Assembly (NCBI GenBank): GCA_029204225.1
Contig: CM055093.1
Coordinates: forward strand, 47,750,354-47,814,353
From: Diphasiastrum complanatum
Lineage: Eukaryota; Streptophyta; Lycopodiopsida; Lycopodiales; Lycopodiaceae
Length of the DNA stretch: 64,000 nucleotides
Reading direction: 5' to 3'
The position numbers and the translations under genes are program-made. A model generated the notes under the pieces. The model saw only the letters and a program-made list of their open reading frames with translations. It searched no databases and was not told where the DNA came from. Positions within the stretch are counted from its first letter, which is position 1. Every line of letters begins with the position of its first letter. Shown here in pieces: positions 24,701 through 38,250 of this stretch.

Positions 24701-27700
24701 AATTTTAGCGACTAGTGACATGTACGAGCTAGATTTCCAAAACAAATTCATACTTTTAGGAAAATTCTCAATAGAACTATGTGGGATCAATTCCAAGAGC
24801 TTTGAATTGCCGTTCACTATGCTCGAGCATCCATCTCTTCTTGGATAAAATCACCCGAAAGATGCCTTTGCCTAAAGAATTGAGGAATTTGAGGAGTTTC
24901 CTTGGTTTGGCTAGTTGCCATGAAAAATTTATCAAAATTTTTTCAGTTGCCGTTGCTTCTATGATTGGAAACTTAAAGAAAATTAGAAGTTTGAGGGACA
25001 AGTGCCTTTGCAGCGGCAATGCTTTGACAAATTGAAGGAAATGCTTTGTTCTGCTCCTATCTCAAGATTGGTAATTTGAATCAATGTTTCAAGCTGCATG
25101 TTAACATTTGTGAAAAAGCCATTGTTGATGCGAAATGGTCATGTGATTGTGTATAAAACTAGGAAGATAAATCTTGTCGAGAAGAACTGTCCCATCTATG
25201 AGGTTGGCCATAGTGCATGCTGTAAACACTTGGAAGCATGATTTTGCAATGTGGAATATGTATCAGGCTCTTTACAAATTATATACCATTGAAGTTTGTG
25301 CTTGCTGCTTGTGTGGAAGCTAACCATTATAGATTGATGGCTATGTCACAAGAAATTGGATCACTCCAATCATAGATTTAGGGAGGCTATGTGGAAGGAG
25401 AAGCCTATCTTTGAGCTTCCTAGATCCTTGGTAAGAGGTGGTAATTCGTGAACAACATGTGCTTTGGCTAAAATACCTAAGTTTTCTTTCTCAAGATGTA
25501 CCACAAAGTCATCAAAATCCTTGCAATCTATTAACTCATGAGTGCACTTCATGTGATAACCATATTTTTGATATTTTAATTAATGGTTTCATGACATAGA
25601 CTATATTGTGTCAAGCCAAATGATTAAACCTCCTAGAGTATTTTCATTACATGTGGAGAGTCAACTTGATGCAACATATCATGGAAAAAATAGCTTTGGA
25701 TGTGGAGTTGACTAAGTGGTTTGAAAGACAAGAATTAGCTAATTTGATAAGGTATGAAGTAGTACTTTGGTATTTGGGCAATAAGAATTTGTGTTAATGA
25801 TCCTAGTTTGAAAAGGAAGATTGTTCAAGAGACATACGACAACTTTATTTGAGCCATGTGGGGAAGCATAAAACCTTGGACTTTATCACAATTATCTATT
25901 TGTAGAGGTATGAAAGAGGATGCAATTTATTTTGTTAGATAATGTGAGAAGTGTCAAAGTATCAAAGTGTATAATAGGAGTCTTGGTTTGCTTCATCCTT
26001 TGCCTATGCCAAAGGGAGAGATGGGAAAAAGTTTATAAATGGAATTTATTACACGTCTTCTAAAAATGACAAAGCATTATGAGTAGTCGTGGGTAGTCGT
26101 GGATCAACTCAACCTTTGTTTTTAACTATTGGCACTTTTTTGGATGAAATTCATGGCATGGATTTTGCATAAGTTGACTGAGTTGTAGGAACAAAGAAAG
26201 AAGATGCAAGAGATAATGGTTCAAATGCTTAACCAATAATAATCATAAAAGTGCGAAAGGACAAAGTCATATTGTGTTATTTCCCTCGAGGGGATGCTCA
26301 AATATTTAGATACAATGAGTTGCTCTAACACTAAAACACCAATCACCAAGAGTCCCGGAACTGAAGAGTCATGATTGGAAAGCCAAGAGGCAATTGCTCA
26401 GCTTGGCCCTACCCATCTCCCTGCCTCTCTAGAAGACCCCAAGTAGCCTGTGAATGAGACTTGTCCAGCAACTCAAATGTTTGGGTCCTGGGCCAATAAA
26501 TTCAAATAACTTCAAATAATGGCCTATCCTCATTAGCGGAAATGATGCTACATATTCTTACCCACATGACTTGTTTGGCAGGTAGAGCCAAACCAAGAGT
26601 TAAAAGGGCTGGTGTGCAATGGTGCCAATGTTCTTCCCACCAGGGTTATCGAAAATGCCTTCAGGGAAGATTATGGTATATGTGTCTTTGCATTCACGCT
26701 GCTTTTCAATAGATCAATTTGTGTTAGCAAAGGCTTGCTTCAAATTTGGCATATGACCTAGCTGACGTTCCCTTTCCTAGTTATTTCAACTTGAGTGTAG
26801 TTGTATTGGGTCTTTTGTCTTTGTTGATGGTTGTTCTAATTGGGAAAATCTGTTCTCTGTATTCAAGCTAAGCAGGAAAAGTTATCAATATTCAACGACT
26901 CAATACAGTACTTGACACTCTGAATGGATGGTACAGAGAGAGAGGCCTGTTTGCTCAGGTACCATGATCATAACTAGAATCCCATCTGGAGACACAGAGA
27001 GCCAACTTCTGGCATGGAATATAATTCATAACATTGTGAAGAATGTTGTGACCTTGTGTAGGTAACAGATGTCGAAATTCTTTCTGATGGTATTCTTAGA
27101 ATTCAAGTGGCTGAGGCAGAGGTTAATAACATCCACATTCGGTTTCTTGACAGGAAGACGTATGCACTAATCTTTTTTGGTCTTGTTTTTTAAATTGTGT
27201 GCATTCCATGACAATGGTTCTTTGCTTTAACTATGAACTTGGCTTGTATTGGCTAGGTAGTGGTGAGCCCACTGTTGGACACACTCGACCAGAGACCATC
27301 CTACGGCAGCTAACCACCAAGAAAGGACAGGCAGGTCAATCTCATCCTACTTTTCTTGATGATCCTAAAAATATATGGCCTGAAATTGAGTCTGAAACAT
27401 GTTTGCTGCAGGTTTACAGTTTGCAACAAGGTAAACGTGATGTTGAAACTGTTTTCACTATGGGGATCATGGAAGATGTCAACCTTGTGCCACAGGCTGC
27501 TGGCGGTAATGGCCATGCATCTTAGCTTTTATGTGCTTCTAATTTTCCAGAGTGTTTGTCCCTTGTGGACATAATTGGCAACATAGAAGTAGGGCCTGCC
27601 TTTTTATTATGAAGTCTCTTAATACAGGAACCTCTGCCAAATTTGGTTTATTAAGTATCCTATCTGTTGGTATTTTTGCTATTATCACTGCAAATATTAT

Positions 27701-30700
27701 CATACAGTCTGGCGTACTTGCAAGTAAATAATTTGAATATGCTGCATGCTGTTCAATTCTTCGCATGTGAGTTTATTCGAAAATTTTCAAAATTTGATTG
27801 GTATTTTCAAACCTTTTGCTTTGGATATGAACATGCAATCTAATCTTTCAAATTTGTACTTATTATTGATATGTGAGCTTCATTTCTAGCCCATGGTTTT
27901 ATATTTGAGAAGGAGATTGCTCCAAATACTTTGGACTGATTGTGTGTACCTGTCTGTATGTGTGTGTGTGTGCGCATGTGCATGTTGCAGTATAATATAT
28001 ATTTTGAATTTTGAACTACGCTTCCATTGGCTGTTGAAGTGTGCTTCACAAGAACTTCAAGGAAGGGGCAGAACCTTGAAGTATGTATAAATTTTTTTTT
28101 TCTTATGGGAGATGAATTTAGAGAATATTGTGTAATAACTACAAAAAGATCACAAAGAGCAGAAGCACAAAGCTGGCCACACACAACGATGCACCAAAGG
28201 TGTCATGCCCACATTTGGACTGATCTCAGATTATTATCCCGTAAGGAGGTCAATAGGCCTACCTCGACCTGTAAATTAATTATGATTATGAGGGGTTAGG
28301 ACCCTCATGGAATTGAAGTCATATTTAATGGTTGGAGGCCTAAAATTCAAGATGATGGATTTGTCTGGGTTTAAAAGTGACTCATAGGAGAAGTGGATGA
28401 GGTGGCCCAGTTAGGCTGTTGATGTGTCCAGTGAGGTGTCACAGTGCACTACTAATGGTGCATTGGCCTTGGAGGGTATAAGTATAGCCATAGGGCTCTC
28501 ACTAGTGTATGCTTGATTTTGGTGATTGTAGCTACGTGCTGCTGGAGTGACATCTCTCTCGTATTGATCATTGGTTGGTCCGATCTGGGTTTGGTTGGGT
28601 AAGTTTGTCCACTATCTGATTTCCTTTTGTTCTATGGGTTCAACATCCTAGTCTTTGATCCCTGGTGGAGGTCTTGAAAGTGGTATCAGAGCGAAAACTA
28701 GGACAAGTTGTTGATGGAAAGCACACGAGAGGAATCCAAGAATTGGTGGGTGGATCTTGCAAGATGGGGCCCTGATTCTTGGAGAATAGAGCAAAAGTGA
28801 GCGCAAAGACTTGGTGGTTTGATTCACTTTCAAACTTGGTTCCTTTCAATTATACGGTTTTTCGAGAGGGTTTTTGTTGCAAGGTATGTGCACTACCAAG
28901 TTTTGCAGCAACTTTGAAAATTAGGCTCTTGAAAAGTGAAAGCTGGAAGTGGATTGATCCATTTTATAACCAAGATTTTGCAAAGTGTTTTGACATAGAT
29001 TATGTCAAATTGCTTTTGCACCCTTCTTTTGAATGTAAGGTGGTTCGTTTCAGCTATTAAGGGGGCATGTCAGTTGCTGCCTTTGTTTGTGCAGATTACG
29101 ATCCTTACTTGTTGAATTTCTACATTTCAAAGGAATTGATTGATGGTGCTTTCAAGAAAAGATTTTCAGTTTTCTAATGCTTTTGAGAAGTAGTTATGTC
29201 CCGTTGATTCTTGCTGGTTTTCTTAGCAAGCTTCAGTTGCTTGGTTTGTGAAAAAATGGATTTTTGTTTTCACAACCTTAAACATCTCTTATCGGTGTGT
29301 TGTGAAATTGTTTATATAGAGTTGCTGTAAAACTTTTATAAAAGCTGAAAAGTGATCTTTAAGGAACAAATACATTCCAAATATATCATTAGATTTTTGG
29401 AGAAAGCGGACAGTCTTCTTGGTGGAAGAACATGTGGTATGGGACACATGCAATTCCCTAGGGGAGATTTGAAACTAATTGAATTTTGTTGACCATAGTA
29501 AAGTCATATATTTAGAATGATCTTGGTCACAAACAAGGTATTTATTCACAATTTTGAGGTATTGGTCATGACCCCTTATGGATATCTCAAATTCATAAAA
29601 TTGGAAACCCTGAAAGCTATCTCTTTTTTCTAAGAATATATTAGTGAATTTCTCAATATAAATTAACCCGATTTCATGTGATTCCTTGAAAGGTAATTAT
29701 TATTATCCGACAAACTTGGACGATGTCACATGAAAGGTTAACTAAATTGTTATGTTTTCCCTAGTCTGTCTGTGATCCTTTTCTAATCTATATGGGTCAA
29801 TTTTCTAAGAGGTAACGAATTCTATGACCAACAAAGAATATCTTTAGATGAGTCTTCTATGTAAATGTGTTGAGGCATTAACCGTATTGAATTACATTGA
29901 TTTTTAGATTTTTAGAGATCTTCTTGAACACTTCTCCTATGCCATATCTAGCATGATATGACACCTTTTGGAAACTAGTGTAGTTTCCTAAGAATTGGGG
30001 AGAAATAGGGTGATAGAAGAGTTATCTAAGAGAAACCTTAGTGGCCTTGATTCCAGGAGGAATTCCCTCCGAACAATGTATTCTTTTGAAATAATCTCCG
30101 ATCGAGATTTTGGTTACGAAATAGCACTCTTTGAGAAATATTTTCTCGTAGAGTTATTTGGGCTATAGGATTCTCAGTTAAATATGTGATAATTACAGAT
30201 TGTGTGAGATTTGTGGAGATATGCTATAGTGAATCATTGTGAGATCCGCTGAGTTTATATGCATGCATAAACTAATCAGTAAAAGATAGGCATATTGATG
30301 AGAATTATTTGATGACAATTATTCGCAGGTTAGTAAGACATCTCGAGGAGAATTACTTATTGACCTAGGAAGGATTTAGAATCAGTTTGAATGTGGCGTT
30401 TTGAAATAGGGCCCACACCTAAACATTGAAATATTTCTATATTAATTACAACTAACTGAATCAGAGAGCGTTGCTTCTGAGTTAGTTGTTTGACTCTATA
30501 GGTACCTTAACTTTGGAATGACACTTAGTGTCATGTCTAGAGTAAGGAAAATTTGAAAATTACAATTCTTTATAGGCATCGTAAAGTGAGTTGACAAGTC
30601 TGAAACTTTCCTCACGGAAAGGACTCTTCTAGAGCAACTCATATGGTTTTTAAGAATAGTAATATTCACGTTCTCTTATTTTCAAATATGGAATAAGGAT

Positions 30701-33700
30701 CTGATGAATTATGATTGACGAATCATAGTTCAAATCCTAGTTTCTGCCTATAGCAGTAGTAAGCATTCGACTATTGATTCTAGCCCATTTATGCTGGTGT
30801 ACGATTATGAACCTAGATCACTTATTTTAATTGACACTCGAACGATCAAGTTTCAGAAGGTAGTGGATTTCTTGCACGATATGCAAGAAATGATACAAAT
30901 GGCATTTGAGAATGTCCAATGGGCCCGGGACCAACATTATGCTAATCTGAAATGATCGCCTTGAGATTTTCAAGAGGGGGATTGGGTATATTTGCGAATC
31001 CCGAAGGATTCAAACGTAATGCGTACCGGCAAGCATTACAAATTGTTTGCTGGATATAGGGGACCGTATAAAATCTTGAAAAGGATAGGATCCTTGGCTT
31101 ACCAATTGGACCTCCCAGAAGGAGCTCAAGTACACCCGGTATTTCGCGTGAGTCGACTTAAGAAAAGTCTATGTGAACGGGACCATCTTGGTTCTGGAGA
31201 TCGATTGGACATGTCAGAAGAATCATCAGGTGCAACTCAATGATTCATCGAAACGTGTTTCGAACAAAGAAACGCTTTTGAAACGTCCCGTTCGAAACAG
31301 ACCCGTTTCGAAACGCGTTTGTTACGTTCGAAACGACTGGGTACCTACTATTGTGTACCCGCTAATAGCAATGCTTGAAGGCAATTGTTACAAAATGACT
31401 GGGTACCTGCTAATCATGTACGAATGTAAGAATGTATTCCAATTTCACCAATTCAACACATCCAATTGTAAATGAATGGGTACCTGCTAATCATGTACCT
31501 GATATTCCAATTTCCAATTCAACACAGTCGTTTAGAACGTAAGAATGTAATCCAATTTCAACAATTCAACACATCCAATTGTAAAGGCATCGATGCGCAT
31601 GAATATTGCAAAAAGTATAGTTTCTCCTTTAGAACAAAATCTAGAGATTATAGAGTTATGCTGAATTCCAATTGAATTTAGTGGTTATTGACGTTTGTTA
31701 AACTCTGTCATCCAATATGAGCTCACTGGGACACAATCAATAATCTAGAGTCTATTTCCCATTCGAGAAATACGCTAACCAAGAATTTCTATATTCTATG
31801 CACATAAGTTTTACTGATGAATCTCAATGACTCACAAATCATGTGTCTTATAAGAAATATAGATTAAAAAATACAGTTCTTGGTGTATTCCCTCCACACT
31901 GTTCGCACCATTTAACTTTATTCAAGAGTAATTCAACTACTCAACTTAACTATCGATGATTCAGAAATCTCAAATGTCTAGGTGCAGAATTCGTTTATCC
32001 AGGAGCCTCTCGCGGAACAACACCACATTTAGACCCTCTTCTAAATCATTTGATTCAGTAATTTATCCTTTCCACAGAAAGAACCATTAATTTGCAAGTG
32101 ACTGTTTCGAACATTACTTGTTGAATGTTCACTAGTTTAAGTATACGATATAAACTCAGTACTTAGGAAACACATAGTAGGTCCACGAGATTGAGACGTA
32201 CGATAATGGTACTTGGCAAAACCGATCAGTGAAACCTAAATTTAATCTTTACTTCTACTATCCATATTCTTGAATAACTCACAATTCAATTCCCAAAGCT
32301 CCTCTAGTTCTAGATTAATCTCAACAATCCTTGGCTTCCAGATTTTGTAAATAATGAGATACCATTTGGGATCCGGATCCATATCTCATAATTTCCCAAA
32401 ATACCCTGAAACAAATAACCAATGCATTCCCTTGTTAGTATTACCATTACCATTATAGTAACCACTAACCATTGGTCTACAGGTCACTCTAGCACAAGAA
32501 ATTCTCTTTGGAATTACTGATGTCCCTGACAAATTCCAAGGCCTAGCTATGGAGTATCATAACAGCATAGTAAGCACACTATGAAAGCTTGAAAAAACCA
32601 GCTATGGAGTAGAACACAAAAGCAAGAGAGAGAGGACTTCAAAGCTCACACAACTTGAATGATTATTCAAAGAGTAGTAGGGCGTGGAAACCCCTCCAAA
32701 CTTTCGGCTACATTTAGCTTGTAATGTATAGAGGTCACACCTAGCATGCTACAAAACTTTTCAAATTTTTCTCTACTAAGTGCCTTAGTAAAGATATCTG
32801 CTGCTTGATCGTTGGTATCACAGTTCTCGAGCTGAATTTTTCCGCTTTGTATCTTCTCTCGTAAGAAGTGCTGATCCACCTCAATATGCTTCGTACGAGC
32901 ATGGTACACAGGATTTTTGGCAAGCTGGATGCAACTCTGGCTGTCACACTGAAGATTAGTAGGACCATCCTATGGAATCTGCACCTCCCCAAGAAGTCTC
33001 CTGAGCCATATTGCCTCGCAGGTAGCTTTTGCCGCCTACGCCTGCTGCCCTAGTGGTGCTCTCCTTGGAAAACTTATGTCTTTGCTGTTTTCCCATAGCG
33101 CAAGCCTCGCAAACTGAAGAGCTTGGCTTAACAACTGGAAGCCCCTCCACCATATGATGCTGGTTCAACACCTGCATGCTTTGGTAGCCAAGATGTCCAT
33201 ACCTCTCATGCGACAATCTATCCACATCACTTCCTTTTGCTGTATAAGCATGCTGACTAGGGATAGAAGTGTACAACATGTATAGATTATCTTCTTGCAA
33301 TCCTTTGGCCTCAACCTTCATATTATCACTCAAGTCCAACACAAGACAAGAAGTAGCATCAAATTCTACTTTCATATTTTGTTGAGTGATAGCTCCTATT
33401 GAAAGAAGATTTTTAGCAAGTCCTGGTACATATAAGACATTCTTAATGACTTTGACTTCTCCTGATGGAAGCTTTACAGGTATTGTGCCCTTTCCCTTGA
33501 CCTTGTGTGTTGAGTTGTCACCTAGGCACACCTCTTGTCCATCACCTGTTGTAGCTTGTGAGGCCAATGCAACAGAGAATAACTCAGCTTGCCTTATGTC
33601 ACTCTGCTCCTCTCTTGCAACACTCTCAACAACATTTCGTCCTTGCTTCTTTGTGCCCTTCTTTTGCTCTGCAAGCTTCTTCCTGCACTCAAAAGCAAAG

Positions 33701-36700
33701 TGTCCATATTCACCATAGTAAACATCTGCAAGTTCTCCATTCCTTGCTCAAGTGTTTGTGGTGCTCCTTTGTTCTTGCCTTTACCTTTTTACTTATCCTT
33801 GACTGGATTTTGCTTCTTCTTAGAAGCAAAGGCATGCTCCTAGAAATCTTCCCTCTTGGAGAGATTAACTCTCCTCATCTCCTCCTGTAACAAGAGACCA
33901 TAGACTTCTTCATAGGTAGGGATCTTCTCTCTCACAAACATCATGACAAAGTTCTGATAAGCATATGACAAGCTATTTAGAACTATTGGCACCAAGTCTT
34001 TGTCAGCAATATACTCTCCAAGCACAGAAAGCTGATATCTAAGATCCTGAGTCTTAGTAAGATGATCAGTAACTGTCTCCCCTATCTCCATTCTGAGAGT
34101 ATACAACTTGTTCTTCAAGTAGAGAAACCTAGATGTACTTGCTGTCTCATACAATGCACAAAGAATGTGCCATGCATCCACAGGCCCTTTGGCTGACCTG
34201 ATTAGAGGAATCACATTATCCCTCACTGACACGTTGATGATCCTGTGTGTCTTTTCCCTTCTCTTGATATAGTCCTTGAGTTCAAGTTCAGATGTTGGAA
34301 CAGGCTCCTCACCTGTCACAAGCTTCCAACATTCTTTGTCTTCAAGAATGTTCTTGATTTTGAATTTCCATATGCTAAAGTTAGTGCCATCAAGCCGGCT
34401 GGCTTCACTCAGCATGCTCTCTGCAAGACTAGACATAGCTGGATAGAAATAAAACACAAAAGGCAAACTGGGGTTTTCACCCAACTAGGGTATGCAGCCA
34501 CTTGCTCAATAACCCTCAGCTTCTGCATTTGAAACTATCCCCCTGTATGGCTGTCTTAGCCCTTGTCCAAGATCCACTGTAGAAAGCGCCCTCCTACAGT
34601 CCTGGCTGTCCAAAAAGACTTAAATTTTTTTGTCCCAAATTAGAAACTTTTTGGCTCCCTGTACTCCCCTTGCCAACAGTACTCCAACCATGCAGATAGC
34701 ACAGTTATCAGATGCCCCTACAAAAAGTGCTCCCTCCTCAAAGGTAAGCTGCTCTCCAGGAATGTCAGGAATCTGATCAAAAACAGGTCCAAGCTTTCAC
34801 GACACCACAGGCAACATAACCTGCTTTGATACCATGACAAATTCCAAGGCCTAGCTATGGAGTATCATAACAGCATAGTAAGCACACTATGAAAGCTTGA
34901 AAAAACCAGCTATGGAGTAGAACACAAAAGCAAGAGAGAGAGGACTTTAAAGCTCACACAACTTGAATGGTTATTCAAAGAGTAGTAGGGCGTGGAAACC
35001 CCTCCAAACTTTGGGCTACATTTAGCATGTAATGTATAGAGGTGGTGTCTTGCTAATTCTAGCTCTAGAACCCACGTGGGTCCTCAACCTACTTGTTATT
35101 ACTTGCCTAATTAGCACAAGTGGGGTGTACTATGTACATGAATGTTTTACTCCCATGTCTTATGCACAACTTACAAGTTACAAGTATACAAGCCTTAATT
35201 GGCAAAATAGGCGTTTATTTCAACAGTCCCATACCACTAGCTTTCCCTCCTTCTCTACCCTCCTGAATATGGTTCATGCTGAAAGCCCCAGATTCGGAAA
35301 GGAGAAGACTTAAACTTGATTCAGCAGAACTTTTATCTACCTGTTTCGCAAAGTGTTCCGATTTGTGAAGTGCCGCACTTAACTGTTGTCGAGAGATTGG
35401 TGCCTAAACCTCTCACCACCAAATTGGGTGCATGAGGGCTCAAATCAGAGGGAATACTACCTATCTTGATTGTATACAGGTTCATAGGTTTCATATCCTC
35501 TACAAGGAGTTATTTAAGCTAAAAAATCATAAAAAATACACTATTTTTTGAAGTTTTAAGGCCCCTAACAGTGACCAATTCCAACCAAACTTGTTCATAG
35601 CCTCTAGACAGCTTCAATACACACTTGAGAACGTGCATGCAAAGTTTCATGCCAAGATATTGGGAGAAACTACCAAAATAGTGAAAGAAACCATGTTTTT
35701 TTGACCATTTTGCGACTTTTTTGGCATGTTCTGATGGAACAAATCCACATGCAAGTGCAATCAGACCCTACCTACTTTAATTTATCTACATGCAAGCACA
35801 AAAAGTTCTGATTTGAATCAATATTGGTTCTTATAGTCAATTTCTAGTCCAAAATTGCCGAATTTGACCAAAAACACTATCCAGATCCGATCTTGATCAG
35901 ATCACCGGCACACAATCATTAGATTCTGTCCCAATGACTGTAAAACAACAAGTACAATAATGAAAAACGCTTATATATAGTAGATTCGATGAATTTCAAG
36001 CTGAAACAGTGAATACTAGTCCAAAAACCGTAAAAAATTGAATGATTTCCAGCTTTTTCTATGGAGAAAATCCATAATACTGATCGTTAGGCTGAAAGCA
36101 ATCAAGAATTAGAGAAGCCACTTACTTGGAGGTCAATTCCACCACTAGGAAGTAAAAAGCGAGGAGGGGTAATACCAAAAAGCTGGGAAAAAGCAAAAAA
36201 CAACTCCACCTTTTGATCGATGCAAAGCCAAGCTCTGATACCATTGTGAGGATTGCCAAGTGAACATCCTCTAGATCTTGTTGCATGTGCCAAAAGGACT
36301 ACTGTGAAGCCAAACCACCCAACCAACTGGAAGCCGAGAGTCAACCCCAATCAACTTCTCTGTCGAGCCATGGTGATTGAATGTAAGTGTCAGAATTTGT
36401 GATACAAATTCTAGATGAAGATACTAGTCCTACTAGCACTCACACAAAACCAAGCAGATCATAGGAGAACTGAGCAATTGCTCCAGCATAATGGAATTGA
36501 ATGGAATGGTTGTGGTGGGGCGCTAGCCTTCTTATATAGTTTCTCTAATGATTGAGAAAAGCTAATGAGCCTAAAGTAAATAGCAAAATAACAAAAGCTA
36601 TTTACTAATAATACTACCTATATATGGTAAGAACCAAAAATGAACTTCCAAGTACTAAATAGATCTTAATCTATTTGTAGTGCACCCACCTACATGCATA

Positions 36701-38218
36701 AGCCTTAAAAAACGAATTTACTATAAATAGAATGGCCCCTAAAAATAGCACGCAGGCATGGCCAAACCATCATTAAGGGGTATCAAATAAACATTAATTC
36801 CTAACACTCTCCCTTAATGTTTCCTTTGTTATCTATTACTCCTAGAAGTTCTCTAAAGTTTTGAAATTTTTCTTTGACAAGACCTTTGGTAAAGATATTT
36901 GGTATAAATAGAATGGCCCCTAAAAATAGCACGTAGGAATGGCCAAACCATCATCAAGGGGTATCAAATAAACATTAATTCCTAACAGTAAGAAAGGAGA
37001 GGATTCCGACAATCGGAAATTGAAACCAGGTTCTAGAGATAGGCGAGTTCTTACATGTTACGTATACTCCAAAAGCCTTGGAATATTCCATATAGGATGC
37101 CAATTCTCAACCAATTGCTTTTGATCTCCTTTACATGCACTAAAAGCAGTCAATCACCATGCACTAGCTCCATATGTCCTAATTAGAGCATCTAGGTCCT
37201 CACAAAGTTATTAATTACATTTCTAGCCTAGTTCAGAATGGTGAGGCGTAACTAATAAACTCATACACTGGAGTACCGAATATCCAAGTCTATGATTATG
37301 CCGAATCCTATGTATAGGACGTGGACGTAACAACACCCATACCTATTTCAAATTTATGATGGAGCACATGAGACATGTCACATAAATGAGTCAATGACAA
37401 CTATGCAGACTCACGACTCATGACACAATAATAAATAATAAATAAACATCTAACAATGAGCTCAATAGTACTACTTAGCCAATCAGCCTTGCAAGTAAGA
37501 TGTGGTTTAAAGCTTGTTTGGCTATTGCAAGAATACCTTGAGATATGAATAGAATGAATGTGAATGTGTGCCTACTAAGAATCAATAACCGTGCAATAAA
37601 TCTTGAGCTATCTCTCAAAAGACTAGAGGAGGGCATTGTGCACAATGCTCCTCACACCACGATGGGCTCTCAAACAAAGGGGAGAGTATTCCTTTGAAAT
37701 GGGTCTAATTTGGAGGAGTATTCTTTAGTAATTGATTCCTCTATCGACAGGGATGTATCGACAAGGATGAACCAGTTACGAAAGAATACTCCAATGTAGA
37801 GATCTCCAAGACCTTCCCTAGGAAGCTGATTTAATAAGCACAACAAAGAGAATGGATGGGGATTAAACAACCAACCTATATCATACAATAGTCTAAGACT
37901 TTGTGGTTGGATGCCATAGTGTTTAAGATTGGACGTCTCCTTGTTATGTTTGGTATTCCCCTCGACATAACATTCCTTATGTTTTTGCTGTATGAGCGGA
38001 GATGGAGTTCTCAATTGAGATCTTTGTCCAGGTTATAGCTAGCTGGTTTGTGCTATTCATTCTAACTTTAGTGGTGCAATTTGCCTACCAACTATGCTTT
38101 CTAGTTAGTTTTTGAGCAAGCTGAAGTGATAAAATATAAATTTTGCTTTATTTTTCCCATGAGGAAAGAGGGACTTCATCTGATTGACTTTACTCTTTAG
38201 TTCTGGTTTGTATCATTG

Positions 38219-38250
<32 letters not shown>

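Larger units (their letters stand above)
32527..35041 (-). mobile_element. Non-autonomous Ty1/copia element lacking integrase and RT
   Basis: Terminal direct repeats of about 206 bp (32,527-32,733 and 34,835-35,041) differ at about four positions by eye. A primer site read TGGTATCAAAG on the minus strand adjoins the right repeat. Minus-strand order: gag (33,840-34,484), zinc-finger region with stops, protease and pre-integrase (to about 33,060), then directly RNase H C-terminal part (32,667-33,050). Integrase core and RT are deleted. The repeats include the end of the RNase H frame, so the true LTR edge is unclear. No target duplication found. Confidence 0.8.

Noticed and set aside
27199-27525. 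108-residue plus-strand frame as a separate small gene
   Set aside because: It is OEP80 exons 5 and 6 read through the in-frame intron 5.
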